This document shows, piece after piece, positions 15,340-24,233 of a stretch of 29,020 nt of DNA (within the stretch, counting starts at the first letter, position 1; every line of letters begins with the position of its first letter). Origin of the DNA: CAWIUB01 sp963839175. Lineage in GTDB: Bacteria; Actinomycetota; Actinomycetes; Mycobacteriales; Jatrophihabitantaceae. The notes under the pieces were generated by a model. The model searched no databases and had not been told where the DNA came from. It worked only from the letters and a program-made list of their open reading frames with translations. The stretch covers positions 1 through 29,020 of the forward strand of contig CAWIUB010000004.1 in assembly GCA_963839175.1 (NCBI GenBank), written 5' to 3'. The position numbers were made by a program, and so were the translations under genes.

Positions 15340-16056
15340 ATGAGCGCGAACCAGCAACCCGGCCTGTGGGTCGACGCGTGGCTCTCGCCGCCCAGATTCG
15401 GCGTCTACGTCGCGGCAGCCGGTGGAGATCGCGGGCTCGCGCTCGACCTCTACGAGTGGAACGCGGTCGTGTCCGCAGCATTCCAACGCGACCTCGCGCA
15501 CATCGAAGTGGCGCTGCGCAACGCGTACGACACGGCGATCGTCGCCAACACCCCGCCCGGACTGCCGCACTGGACGACCGACCCCTACCGGCTGTTCCCA
15601 GTCCGGTGGCGCGCAGCTCGCGACGGCACTCGGATCGACGCCAACCGCTCACCCCGCGAACAGATCGAGCGCGCGGTCCGCGAGGGCGGACCTGGGGCAC
15701 CACCGGGCAAGGTGAGCGCCGAGTTGATGTTCGGGTTCTGGCGCTACCTGTCCACCGCGGCACACCACCACCCGCTGTGGATCCCGTACCTGCACACCGC
15801 CTTCGCACCCGGCACCAGCCGCCGCACAGTCGATAGGCCGGTGGGTCGGCTGCACCAGCTGCGCAACCGCATCGCGCACCATGAGCCGCTCTTGCGCCGC
15901 AACAGCGCCACAGGCGTGCTCAGCCTCACCACCCGGCACCTGGTCGACCGACACGCCGACCTGCTCACCGTCGCCGAGCTGATCTCACCCAACCTGCGTG
16001 ACTACATCGCGGCGACAAGCACAGTCCGCGACCAGATCGACCATCAGCCCCGCTGA
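15340..16056 (+). CDS. Abi-like (Abi_2/AbiD-F type) HEPN-domain protein, putative ribonuclease
   Basis: 238-aa protein of the abortive-infection Abi_2 type. The N-terminal hallmark LYEWNAVVSAAFQRDLAHIEVALRN (38-61) is followed by the KVSAELMFGFWRYL segment (124-137) and the HEPN catalytic motif R-x4-H in LRNRIAHHEPLL (Arg175, His180). HEPN proteins of this kind are metal-independent RNases that act as toxins or phage-defence effectors in the cytosol; RNase activity here is inferred from the motif. ATG 15340 has only a weak ribosome-binding site (AGGG ten bases away). No antitoxin gene with a conventional look sits next to it. Its neighbour upstream is a serine recombinase, in the same orientation but beyond a hairpin. 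Confidence 0.85.
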   Translation: MSANQQPGLWVDAWLSPPRFGVYVAAAGGDRGLALDLYEWNAVVSAAFQRDLAHIEVALRNAYDTAIVANTPPGLPHWTTDPYRLFPVRWRAARDGTRIDANRSPREQIERAVREGGPGAPPGKVSAELMFGFWRYLSTAAHHHPLWIPYLHTAFAPGTSRRTVDRPVGRLHQLRNRIAHHEPLLRRNSATGVLSLTTRHLVDRHADLLTVAELISPNLRDYIAATSTVRDQIDHQPR

Positions 16057-16111
16057 TCCCCAGCTGTCGAGGAGCCGGGCGGTTTGGGGCAGAAGATCGA
16101 AGATCATTCTC

Positions 16112-16128
16112 AGCGCTAGCGCTAACGG
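16112..16128. promoter_or_regulatory. LacI-family operator-like palindrome between convergent genes
   Basis: AGCGCTAGCGCT is a perfect 12-base palindrome, and the overlapping GCTAGCGCTAAC (16115-16126) differs at one base from the GTTAGCGCTAAC operator type used by LacI/GalR regulators. No LacI-family gene is in the window and the site lies between two gene ends, so it may be chance or a relic. Confidence 0.25.
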
Positions 16129-16161
16129 CTGTTCCGTTGTTCCTCAACCCCGTGAACCAGC

Positions 16162-16389
16162 TCAGCGTTCGTCCAGATCCGCGGTTGGCGGCGTTTCGGC
16201 CAACCTGTTCGTCTCGTCCTGGATGCTGGCCGACAGTTCCCGCAGCCGGGGCTCGTACTGTCGCGCGTGGTGCGCGCAGAAGAACAGCTGTGAGCCGGAT
16301 TCCATAGTGGCCCGGACATAGGCCTGGGCACCGCAGCGGTCACACCGGTCAATGGCGACGAGCGGACGGGAAATCAGCGTGGTGGGCAC
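16162..16389 (-). CDS. DUF7455-type small zinc-binding-like protein (75 aa)
   Basis: Small actinobacterial protein with two paired metal-ligand motifs: Cys-x2-Cys in DRCDRCGAQAYVRA and Cys-x2-His in FFCAHHARQY, followed by a charged helix (LRELSASIQDETNRLAE). This matches the DUF7455 pattern, often found near sigma-factor and WhiB genes; its biochemical role is unknown. I chose GTG 16389 because AAGGGG precedes it and because homologous proteins begin shortly before the first Cys motif. A longer reading from upstream would overlap the end of kdpD and looks artificial. It is separated from kdpD by 125 bp on the same strand and occupies the place where kdpE would often be found. Confidence 0.8.
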   Translation of the reverse strand: MPTTLISRPLVAIDRCDRCGAQAYVRATMESGSQLFFCAHHARQYEPRLRELSASIQDETNRLAETPPTADLDER

Positions 16390-16514
16390 GGCACCCCTTC
16401 CTCGATCGTCTTTGGGTACGTCCATTCTCAAGTAGCAACCTGCCAGATGGCCGTGACATGCCCGGCAGCCATCGGTTACGAGTGCATTTCGCGGTGAGCG
16501 AACGGGCGCTGCCC

Positions 16515-19061
16515 TCAACGTGCGACCGGAAGCGAGACGGTGGCCGTCAGCCCGCCACCGGGCGTGTCGTCGAGCGTGATCGACCCGCGCATCGCCTCGA
16601 CGAATCCCCGGGCAATGGCCAGGCCCAGTCCGACGCCGCCACCGTTGCTCGTGACGTGGTCGTCTCGGCGCTGGAACGGCGCGAACACCGCCTCCCGGTC
16701 CGCGGAGGCAATTCCCGGCCCGCCGTCGATGACGCGCAGCTCGACGACGTCGCCGTGCGTGCTTCCAGCGACCCGCACCCCCTGCCCCTGTGGGGCATAG
16801 CGCAGCGCATTTTCGACGAGATTCGCCACCACCCGTTCGAGCAAGCCCGGGTCAGCGAGCACCGCGGGCAGCGTCTCCGGTATCTCCACGTCGACCGTCC
16901 GGCCCGGGTCGTCGTGCCGTACCTGGTCCAGCGCGCGGCCGGCCACGTCGTCGAGCCCGACCGGTCGTGCCGACACCGAGAGCACCCCTGCCTGCAGCCG
17001 CGACAAGTCGAGCAAGTTGGTAACCAGAGCGGTGAGCCGGTCCAGCGCGCCGTCCGCGCTCGCGAGGAGCTCCCGGCGGTCGGCTTCACTCCACTCGACG
17101 TCCGGGCTACGCAGGCTCGACACCGCGGCCTTGGCCGACGCGATCGGGGTGCGCAGGTCGTGGCTGACGGCGTTGAGCAGCGCGGTCCGCAGCCGGTCGA
17201 CCTCGGCGACTGAGGCCGCCGCGTCCGCGGCTTCGGCGAGGCGCCGCTGCTCGAACGCGACGGCGACGTGAGCGGCGAACGCCGTGAGTACTCGCTGATC
17301 CTCGGCCCCGAGCACCCGGCCGCCGAGCACCAGAATCAGATCGTCGCCGACGGGCGCCTCGCTCTCGCCGTCCTCCGGCCGTAGACACGGATCGGCGCCG
17401 ACACTCTCCACGCGCGTCCACGTGCCCCGCAGCCCGCCCACGCCGCTGCTGGCCGGCGCGACGCTCTCCCGGCGCAGCAAGGCGACGCTGCGTACCGCGA
17501 AGGTCTCTTGCACGCGCTGCAACAGCGCGGGCAGCGCCTGCTCCCCGCGCAACACGCTGCCGGCCAGTGTCAACAGCGTCTCGGCCTCGGCGTTGGACCG
17601 GGCCGCCTCCGAGCTGCGCCGCGCGGACAGGTCGACCACCCGCGAGACCAACACCGCTATCACCACGAACACGATCAGCGCAAGAACGTTCTCAGGCTTC
17701 GCAATCGTCCACTGGTGCAGCGGCGGGACGAAGTACCAATTCAGGACCAAGCTTGCCGCGACCGCGGTGATCAGCGCCGGCCAGAACCCGCCGAGCAGGC
17801 TGACGATGACCACGACGAGCAGGAACAGCAACAGATCGCTCCCGAGCGCAAGGCTGGATCGGGTCGCCGCGCAGATCGGGACCAGGATCGAGATCAGCAG
17901 CGCCGCAACGATCAGGCCGAGCAGCTGACGGCGGCGCGTGACGCCGCCCGCGATCCTCGGCAGCACGCGCCCCTTGCCCACGTACTCGTGGGTGACGACA
18001 TGCACGTCGATCGACCCGGACCGGCGAGTGATCGTCATCCCGGTGCCCGGGCCGGTGAGTGCGGCGACCACCGCATTGCGACGGCTCGCGCCGATGACGA
18101 TCTGCGTGGCGTTCTTGGCGCGGGCGAACTCGAGCACCGACTCCGCGACGTCGTCGCCGATCACCGAGTGGTAGCTGCCGCCCAGCGATTCGACGAGCAG
18201 CCGCTGCTGGTCCAGCGCCGCGATGCTGGAGCCGGCCAGCCCGTCGCTGCGCGCGATGTGCACGGCCAGCAGCTCCCCGCCGGTGGCTCGGGCGGCGATC
18301 CGGGCGGCCCGCCGGACCAGGACGTCACCCTCCGGGCCGCCGGTGAGCGCGACGACAACGCGTTCGCGGGTCTCCCAGGTGGCCGCGATGCCGTGCCGCT
18401 CGCGATAGCGCTGCAGCCCCTCCTCGACGCTGTCGGCCAGCCACAGCAGGGCCAGCTCACGCAGCGCCGTCAGGTTGCCCGGGCGGAAGTAGTTGGACAG
18501 TGCCGCGTCGACCTTTTCGGGTGCGTAGATGTTGCCGTGTGCCATCCGTCGCCGCAGCGCCTCGGGGGTCATGTCGACCAGCTCGACCTGCTCGGCCGCA
18601 CGCACCACGGAGTCAGGAACGGTCTCCCGCTGCGGGACACCGGTGATGGCCTGGACCACGTCGTTGAGCGACTCGAGGTGCTGGATGTTCACGGTGCTGA
18701 TCACGGTGATCCCCGCCTCGAGCAGCCGCTCGATGTCCTGCCACCGCTTCGGGTGCTGCGAACCGGGCACGTTCGTGTGCGCCAGCTCGTCGACCAGCGC
18801 CACCTGGGGATGCCGGTCCAGTACGGCCTGCAGATCCATCTCACCGAACCTTGCGCCGCGGTAGGTGATCTCACGGCGTGGGACGACCTCGAGTCCGGTG
18901 ATCCGCTCCGCAGTGTGCACGCGATCATGAGTCTCGACGAACGCCACCACGACATCGGTACCACGCGTTGCCCGCCGGTGCCCTTCGTCGAGCATCGCGT
19001 ACGTCTTGCCCACCCCGGGCGCCGCGCCGAGATACACGCGTAGCGTGCCGCGATCCGCCAT
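16515..19061 (-). CDS. kdpD: Osmosensitive K+ channel histidine kinase KdpD
   Basis: Full-length (848 aa) sensor kinase of the high-affinity K+ uptake system. The N-terminal KdpD domain has a Walker A loop (GAAPGVGKTYAML, ~12-24) and Walker B-like VALVDELAHTN. It is followed by a Usp-like domain (RVVVALTGGPEGDVLVRRAARIA to ...QIVIGASRRNAVV), four membrane segments (~385-500), a GAF-like region, and the HisKA/HATPase core with phospho-acceptor His in NAVSHDLRTP (~632), N-box NLVENALRYAP and G-boxes DGGPGI and GVGLGLAI. ATG 19061 has a GGGAGG Shine-Dalgarno sequence and lies 20 bp after kdpC. The frame is intact over 2.5 kb. Its partner regulator does not follow; the likely KdpE is on the other strand at 28965. 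Confidence 0.97.
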   Translation of the reverse strand: MADRGTLRVYLGAAPGVGKTYAMLDEGHRRATRGTDVVVAFVETHDRVHTAERITGLEVVPRREITYRGARFGEMDLQAVLDRHPQVALVDELAHTNVPGSQHPKRWQDIERLLEAGITVISTVNIQHLESLNDVVQAITGVPQRETVPDSVVRAAEQVELVDMTPEALRRRMAHGNIYAPEKVDAALSNYFRPGNLTALRELALLWLADSVEEGLQRYRERHGIAATWETRERVVVALTGGPEGDVLVRRAARIAARATGGELLAVHIARSDGLAGSSIAALDQQRLLVESLGGSYHSVIGDDVAESVLEFARAKNATQIVIGASRRNAVVAALTGPGTGMTITRRSGSIDVHVVTHEYVGKGRVLPRIAGGVTRRRQLLGLIVAALLISILVPICAATRSSLALGSDLLLFLLVVVIVSLLGGFWPALITAVAASLVLNWYFVPPLHQWTIAKPENVLALIVFVVIAVLVSRVVDLSARRSSEAARSNAEAETLLTLAGSVLRGEQALPALLQRVQETFAVRSVALLRRESVAPASSGVGGLRGTWTRVESVGADPCLRPEDGESEAPVGDDLILVLGGRVLGAEDQRVLTAFAAHVAVAFEQRRLAEAADAAASVAEVDRLRTALLNAVSHDLRTPIASAKAAVSSLRSPDVEWSEADRRELLASADGALDRLTALVTNLLDLSRLQAGVLSVSARPVGLDDVAGRALDQVRHDDPGRTVDVEIPETLPAVLADPGLLERVVANLVENALRYAPQGQGVRVAGSTHGDVVELRVIDGGPGIASADREAVFAPFQRRDDHVTSNGGGVGLGLAIARGFVEAMRGSITLDDTPGGGLTATVSLPVAR

Positions 19062-19081
19062 GGCCGCCTCCCGTCCCGACG

Positions 19082-19984
19082 CTACTTGGTGTACGGGTAC
19101 CGCGCGTCCAGCGCCAAGTTAAGCTGCAGGACGTTCACCCGCGGCTCACCGAGGAAGCCGAGATCACGGTCAGCCTGGTACTTGCTGACCAGCGCCGCGA
19201 CCTGTCCGACGGTGACACCGCGGGCCTTCGCCACCCGAGGCTCCTGCAGCCGCGCGTACGCCGGGCTGATCTCCGGATCCAGGCCCGAGCCGGACGCGGT
19301 GACCGCATCGGCGGGAACCAGCGGGTGGGTGGGCGCGTCGCCGCGGATGGGCACGATCTGACCTTTGCTGTAGTCCTCGCCGAACTTGGCGAGCTCGACG
19401 GGGACGCCGTGGTAGCTGGTGAGGAACGGCTTGGCGGGCGCGGTCTGGTTGATGCTGATCACCCGGGTGATGGTGCCGTGGTAACCGGGACCGGACCGGA
19501 ACACCGCCAGCACCGCGCCCACTCCGTCGGGGGTGCAGAACGGGCGGGCGCCGTCGACGCCTTCCAGCTGTCCGATGGCCAGGCTGCGCGTGCAGACCTG
19601 GGTGAGCAGGCTCTGTTTCCCGGTGTCGCTCTTGTCGGCCGGGTTGGGCAGCGTGTCGACGATCGACTCGGGACCGAGGTTGCTGGCGCTTGACGCGGTC
19701 GGGTCATACCCGTCGCCGGCCGCGGACGGCCGGGACTGGAAGTACTGCACGAGCGCGTTGCCCTTGTCGTCGGTGAACGACTGGCCGATGATCTTCGAGC
19801 CGACGACCTTGCCCGCCTGGCTGATCTGCGACCCGTCGGCGCGGCTGTTCAGGCCGGGGATCTGGGCGATGCCGGTGATCAGCAGCGGGTAGCCCACGCC
19901 GACGATCACGGTCAGGACGAGCAGCATGCGCAGCGACGCGCTGAGCTGGCGCAGCAGATTGGCAAAAGCACGCATGCGGGTCAC
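19082..19984 (-). CDS. kdpC: K+-transporting ATPase subunit KdpC (300 aa)
   Basis: Single-span membrane subunit that stabilises the KdpFABC complex and raises its affinity for ATP/K+. The N-terminal helix LRMLLVLTVIVGVGYPLLITGIAQ is followed by the extracytoplasmic domain with the hallmarks GSKIIGQSF, YFQSRPSAAGDGYDPTASSASNLGP and ...GSGLDPEISPAYARLQ...RVAKARG...VNVLQLNLALD. It is about 100 residues longer than the E. coli protein (~190 aa) because of an insertion between about residues 115 and 225 (including RPFCTPDGVGAVLAVFR and KPFLTSYHGVPVELAKFG). Longer KdpC forms are known in actinobacteria. The GTG start overlaps the kdpB stop by four bases. Confidence 0.95.
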   Translation of the reverse strand: MTRMRAFANLLRQLSASLRMLLVLTVIVGVGYPLLITGIAQIPGLNSRADGSQISQAGKVVGSKIIGQSFTDDKGNALVQYFQSRPSAAGDGYDPTASSASNLGPESIVDTLPNPADKSDTGKQSLLTQVCTRSLAIGQLEGVDGARPFCTPDGVGAVLAVFRSGPGYHGTITRVISINQTAPAKPFLTSYHGVPVELAKFGEDYSKGQIVPIRGDAPTHPLVPADAVTASGSGLDPEISPAYARLQEPRVAKARGVTVGQVAALVSKYQADRDLGFLGEPRVNVLQLNLALDARYPYTK

Positions 19985-22144
19985 CGGATCCCGGGGAGGA
20001 ATTGGATGATCACGTCGATGAGCTTGATACCGAGGAACGGCAACACGATGCCGCCCAGGCCGTAGATCCAGATGTTGCGGCGCAGCATGGCGGTGGCGCT
20101 CGACGGCCGGTAACGCACGCCGCGCAACGCCAACGGGATCAGCGCGACAATGATCAGCGCGTTGAAGATCACCGCCGACAGGATCGCCGACTCGGGCGAG
20201 TGCAGCCGCATGATGTTCAGCTTGTCCAGGCCCGGGTACACGGCGGCGAACATCGCCGGGATGATCGCGAAATACTTCGCTACGTCGTTGGCGATGGAGA
20301 ACGTGGTAAGCGCGCCACGGGTGATCAGCAGCTGCTTGCCAATCTCGACGATCTCGATCAGCTTGGTCGGGTCGGAGTCGAGGTCGACCATGTTGCCGGC
20401 CTCCTTCGCCGCCGACGTGCCGGTGTTCATCGCCACGCCGACGTCCGCCTGAGCAAGCGCCGGCGCGTCGTTGGTGCCGTCGCCGGTCATCGCGACCAGC
20501 TTGCCGCCCTGCTGCTCACGCTCGATCAGCGCCATCTTGTCCTCCGGCCTGGCCTCGGCCAAGAAGTCGTCTACCCCCGCCTCCTCGGCGATCGCCCGTG
20601 CCGTCAGGGGATTGTCGCCGGTGATCATCACGGTGCGGATACCCATCCGACGCAGCTCGTCGAACCGCTGGGACATGCCCTCCTTCACGATGTCCTTGAG
20701 GTGGATGACACCGAGCACGGTCGGTGGGCCGCCGTCGACCCGCTCGGCGACCACCAGGGGGGTCCCACCGCCGGCGCTGATCCCGTCGACCAGTTCTGCA
20801 GTGCGCGCGGGGACGGTCCCACCGTTCTCGCGTACCCAGGCGGTCACCGCGCCGGCGGCACCCTTGCGGACCTGCCGGGCGGGGAGGCCGTCGACCGCGG
20901 AAAGGTCCACGCCGCTCATCCGGGTCTGCGCGGTAAACGCCACGAACGTGGCGTGCGTCAACTCCCCGGTGGCCCGCTCGCGCAGCCCATAACGGGTCTT
21001 GGCCAGCACCACCACCGAGCGCCCCTCCGGCGTCTCGTCAGCCAGCGACGACAACTGCGCCGCACTCGCGAGATCATCGATGAGCGTGTCGCCGACCGGC
21101 ATGAGGTCGGTCGCCTCCCGGTTGCCCAGGGTGATTGTGCCGGTCTTGTCCAGCAGCAGCGTGTCCACGTCGCCCGCCGCCTCGACCGCCCGGCCACTCA
21201 TGGCGAGCACGTTGCGCTGCACCAGCCGATCCATGCCCGCGATGCCGATCGCCGACAGCAACGCGCCGATCGTCGTCGGGATCAGGCAGACCAGCAGCGA
21301 CACCATCACGATGCCGGTGATGCCGTTGGCGTCCAAAGCCGCGGTGTTGGGGATACCCGACTGGTTGGCCTTGGAGAAGATGGCCAGCGGCTGCAACGTC
21401 ACCGTGGCGAGCAGAAAGATGATCGTCAACGAGGCCAACAGGATGTTCAACGCGATCTCGTTCGGGGTCTTCTGCCGACGGGCGCCCTCGACCAGCGCGA
21501 TCATCCTGTCGATGAAGCTCTCCCCCGGCCGCTGGGTGATCTGGACGACGATCCGGTCCGACAGCACCCGGGTACCGCCGGTCACCGAACTGCGGTCCCC
21601 GCCGCTCTCCCGGATCACCGGCGCGCTCTCCCCGGTGATCGCACTCTCGTCCACGCTCGCAATGCCATCGATCACGTCGCCATCGCCCGGGATGACGTCG
21701 CCGGCCTCGCACACCACCCGGTCACCCTGCCGCAGCACCGGGGCCGGCACCGACTCCACCGCACCGGTGAACTCGTCCGGATCGACCAGGCGACGGGCGA
21801 TCGTGTCGGTCTTCGCCCGCCGCAGCGCGTCTGCCTGCGCCTTGCCGCGCCCTTCCGCCACCGCCTCGGCCAGGTTGGCGAACAGCACGGTCAGCCACAG
21901 CCACACGACGATCAGCCAGGCGAACACGCTCGGTTGGGCCGCGGCGATCACCGTGGTGAATACCGCGCCGACCTCCACGATGAACATCACCGGGTTCTTG
22001 TACAGCGTGGCCGGGTTGAGCTTGCGCAGCGCGTCCGGCAGTGAGGTCCACAGCATCCGCGGGTCCAGCAGGCCCGGCCTGGACCCGGTGCGTGCTCACC
22101 GGCCGATACGGCTGCCCGGTCGGCGTCTTGAGCATGGCGGTCAT
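19981..22144 (-). CDS. kdpB: K+-transporting P-type ATPase subunit KdpB, apparent +1 frameshift near codon 24
   Basis: P-type ATPase that powers KdpFABC. It has the phosphorylation motif DKTGT, the TGES actuator motif (AITGESAPV), TGDN, the hinge TGDGTNDAPAL, and a C-terminal pair of helices. The native start is ATG 22144, overlapping the kdpA stop (TGATG), and gives MTAMLKTPTGQPYRPVSTHRVQAG. The frame is then broken: QAGLLDPRMLWTSLPDAL requires removal of one G from the CGGGCCT run at ~22071-22076. Repaired length is 720 aa. From the internal ATG 22056 a 691-aa protein could still be made, lacking ~29 residues of the cytosolic N-terminus. Whether this is decay, a tolerated change or a sequencing indel is open; an indel in the same context occurs in kdpA. 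Confidence 0.9.
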
Positions 22145-23806
22145 CAGTGCAGACCCTCCGCAAGGGGACCGAGTGCCAGTGCCGGGAAGTAGGTCAGCGC
22201 GACCACGATCAACGTGACGCCGGTCAACATGCCGACGAACAGCAGCCGATGCGTCGGCAACGTGCCCTCCGACGCCGGCGTGGGCTTCTGCCGGGCCAAC
22301 GACCCGGCCAGGCCCAGAACGAACACCATCGGCAGGAACCGGCCGACCAGCACGGCTAGGCCCGAGTGCCGTGTTGTACCAGACCGTGTTCACCGAGATG
22401 CCCGCGAACGCGCTGCCGTTGTTGTTCGCCGCCGAGGTGAACGCGTACAGCACCTCGGAGAACCCGTGCGGGCCGGTATTGAGCATCCCGGCGCGTTGAC
22501 CGGGTAACGCCATGGCGACCGCCGTGCCGACCAGCACCACCAGCGGCGTGGTCAGCAGGTACAGCGAGGCGAACTTCACCTCCCGGCCGCCCAGTTTCTT
22601 GCCCAGGTACTCGGGTGTTCGACCGACCATCAACCCGGCCACGAACACCGTGATCACCGCCAGCACCAACATCCCGTACAGGCCCGAGCCCGTCCCGCCC
22701 GGCGCCACCTCGCCGAGCATCATGTTCAGCAGCAGCGTCGCGCCGCCCAGGCTGGTGTACGAATCGTGGAAGCTGTCCACCGATCCGGTCGACGTCAACG
22801 TGGTCCCAGTCGCGAACGTCGCCGAATTCGGAACACCGAAGCGGGTTTCCGTCCCTTCCGTGCTCGCGCCGACGGCCGTCGGCACCGTGCCGTGGTGCAT
22901 CCCCTGGAAGATCAGCATCAGGGTGACGCTCAGAATCGCCAACGTCGCCATCACGGCCACGATCGCGTAGCCCTGCCGCCTGTCGCCGACGATCTTGCCG
23001 AACGTCCGCGGCAGCGAGAACGAGATGCACAACAGCAGGAAGATCTCCAGCCAATTCGTCCACACCGTCGCGTTCTCGAACGGGTGCGACGAGTTGGCGT
23101 TGAAGAAGCCGCCCCCGTTGGTGCCCAGCTCCTTGATCGCCTCTTGGCTGGCCACCGGGCCGCCGGTGAGCGTCTGCGAACCACCGCTGATCGTGGCGAC
23201 CGTGTGGTAGTGGTGGAAGTTCTCGATCATCCCCGCGCCGACGAACACGATCGCGAACACGACGCAGATCGGCAGCAGGATACGCAGGCAGATCCGGGTC
23301 AGATCCACCCAGAAGTTGCCCAGCCGATCCGTGCGGTGGCGGGCGAACCCGCGCACCAGCGCGATCGCCACCGCGATGCCCACCGCCGCCGACACGAAGT
23401 TTTGCACCGCAAGGCCCGCCATCTGCACCACATAGCCCAGCGCGTTCTCCCCCGAATACGACTGCCAGTTGGTGTTGGTGACGAAACTCGCCGCCGTATT
23501 GAACGACTGGTCACTGGACATCTGCGGCACCGCGTACGGGTGGCCGAAGTTGTGCTGCAAGCGCAGGAACCCGTAGAGAAAGACCACCGACACGGCGCTG
23601 AACGCCAACATCGACCGCAGGTAACGCCCCCACGTCTGATCCGCGTCCGGGTCGATGCCGCCGACGCGGTACACCGCGCGCTCCACGGCCAGATGCCGTT
23701 TGCCCGTGAGCACCCGCGCCATGTAATCGCCCAACGGCCTGTGCACCAAGGCGAGCGCAACAACCAGCGTACCGAGGAAGATTATCCCGGCCCAGGTATC
23801 GCTCAT
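22144..23806 (-). CDS. kdpA: K+-transporting ATPase subunit KdpA, apparent +1 frameshift near codon 482
   Basis: Channel-like K+-binding subunit of KdpFABC, ten membrane helices. The selectivity-filter loops are clear: SFVTNTNWQSYSGE, ELGTNGGGFFNANSSHPFEN and SAANNNGSAFAG. ATG 23806 overlaps the kdpF stop by one base. Translation is clean to NTVWYNTALG, after which LAVLVGRFLPMVFVLGLAGSLARQ and ...LALGPLAEGLH-stop continue in another frame. One extra G in CGGGCCT at ~22359-22363 accounts for it. Repaired length is 553 aa, normal for KdpA. As read, the last two helices are replaced by a long unrelated sequence overlapping kdpB, which should inactivate transport. The rest of the gene shows no damage. 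Confidence 0.9.
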
Positions 23807-23895
23807 CAGAAGCGCTCCGGGAAGACCAGCGCCACCACCAGGAACACCACCACCAACACCGACAAGATCAATCCGACGATATTCGCGATGCTCAC
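23806..23895 (-). CDS. kdpF: K+-transporting ATPase accessory subunit KdpF (29 aa)
   Basis: Single-helix peptide that stabilises the Kdp complex. GTG AGC ATC... encodes MSIANIVGLILSVLVVVFLV and ends VFPERF, the common KdpF ending. Its stop shares one base with the kdpA start (TGATG), and its GTG overlaps the stop of a further small upstream ORF (GTGA). Size and position are exactly as expected. Confidence 0.92.
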   Translation of the reverse strand: MSIANIVGLILSVLVVVFLVVALVFPERF

Positions 23896-23975
23896 AGCTT
23901 CTCCGCCCCCTTAGCGATCAAGGCCAACACCGCGAAGACCACGATCGTCAACAGCACGAACAGCGCGTCACGCAC
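23892..23975 (-). CDS. 27-aa single-helix membrane peptide upstream of kdpF
   Basis: GTG 23975 to TGA 23892, preceded by GGAG six bases upstream (GGAGTCCTCTGTG). The product reads MRDALFVLLTIVVFAVLALI then AKGAEKL: a short charged start, one hydrophobic helix and a basic end. The stop overlaps the kdpF start by four bases, the same coupling seen through the rest of the operon, so it is very likely translated as the first gene of the kdp operon. It is not KdpF itself, which follows. I have the impression that similar tiny ORFs precede kdpF in other actinobacteria, but cannot verify that here. A second small helix packing on KdpA/KdpB or on KdpD is a plausible role; this is inference. Confidence 0.75.
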   Translation of the reverse strand: MRDALFVLLTIVVFAVLALIAKGAEKL

Positions 23976-24015
23976 AGAGGACTCCAACAGTGGACGGGTG
24001 AAACGGCACACGGGA

Positions 24016-24038
24016 CCGGCCTGGCGTTAATCGGCCGG
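24016..24038. promoter_or_regulatory. Inverted repeat CCGGCC-N11-GGCCGG at the kdp promoter
   Basis: Six-base arms at 24016-24021 and 24033-24038 enclose the candidate -10 element. It could be a regulator-binding dyad or a leader hairpin; GC-rich arms of this length also arise by chance in such DNA. Confidence 0.35.
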
Positions 24039-24053
24039 GCGCAGCAGAGTCAA
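24025..24053 (-). promoter_or_regulatory. Candidate kdp operon promoter
   Basis: On the minus strand TTGACT (24048-24053) is followed, after 17 bases, by TTAACG (24025-24030), the only AT-rich patch in the area. A start near 24018 would leave a ~43-base leader before the 27-aa ORF. The -10 match is weak, so an activator such as KdpE may be needed. Confidence 0.45.
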
Positions 24054-24233
24054 CAACGGCGCGGCCGCAATGTCCCCTCGGCGGGTCCTTACTCACGCGT
24101 TCATCACGGGGCCCTCGCGCGGTGCGCACGGCGGCCGGACACCCGGGATTCGGCTCACATCAGGGCTGCCACATTCATGGATTGGTCGTGTCCACGGGTG
24201 GCATCGCTCCCGTGCGCGGCTTAGCGTGGGACC

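Noticed and set aside
17508..19043. 511-aa plus-strand open frame opposite kdpD
   Set aside because: Antisense shadow of kdpD, composed of His/Arg/Asp-rich low-information sequence.
20002..22044. 680-aa plus-strand open frame opposite kdpB
   Set aside because: Antisense shadow of kdpB; all P-type ATPase motifs are on the other strand.
22071..22363. Programmed ribosomal frameshifting in kdpA/kdpB
   Set aside because: No slippery heptamer or downstream structure is evident, and Kdp proteins are not known to be made this way; indel or sequence error is simpler.
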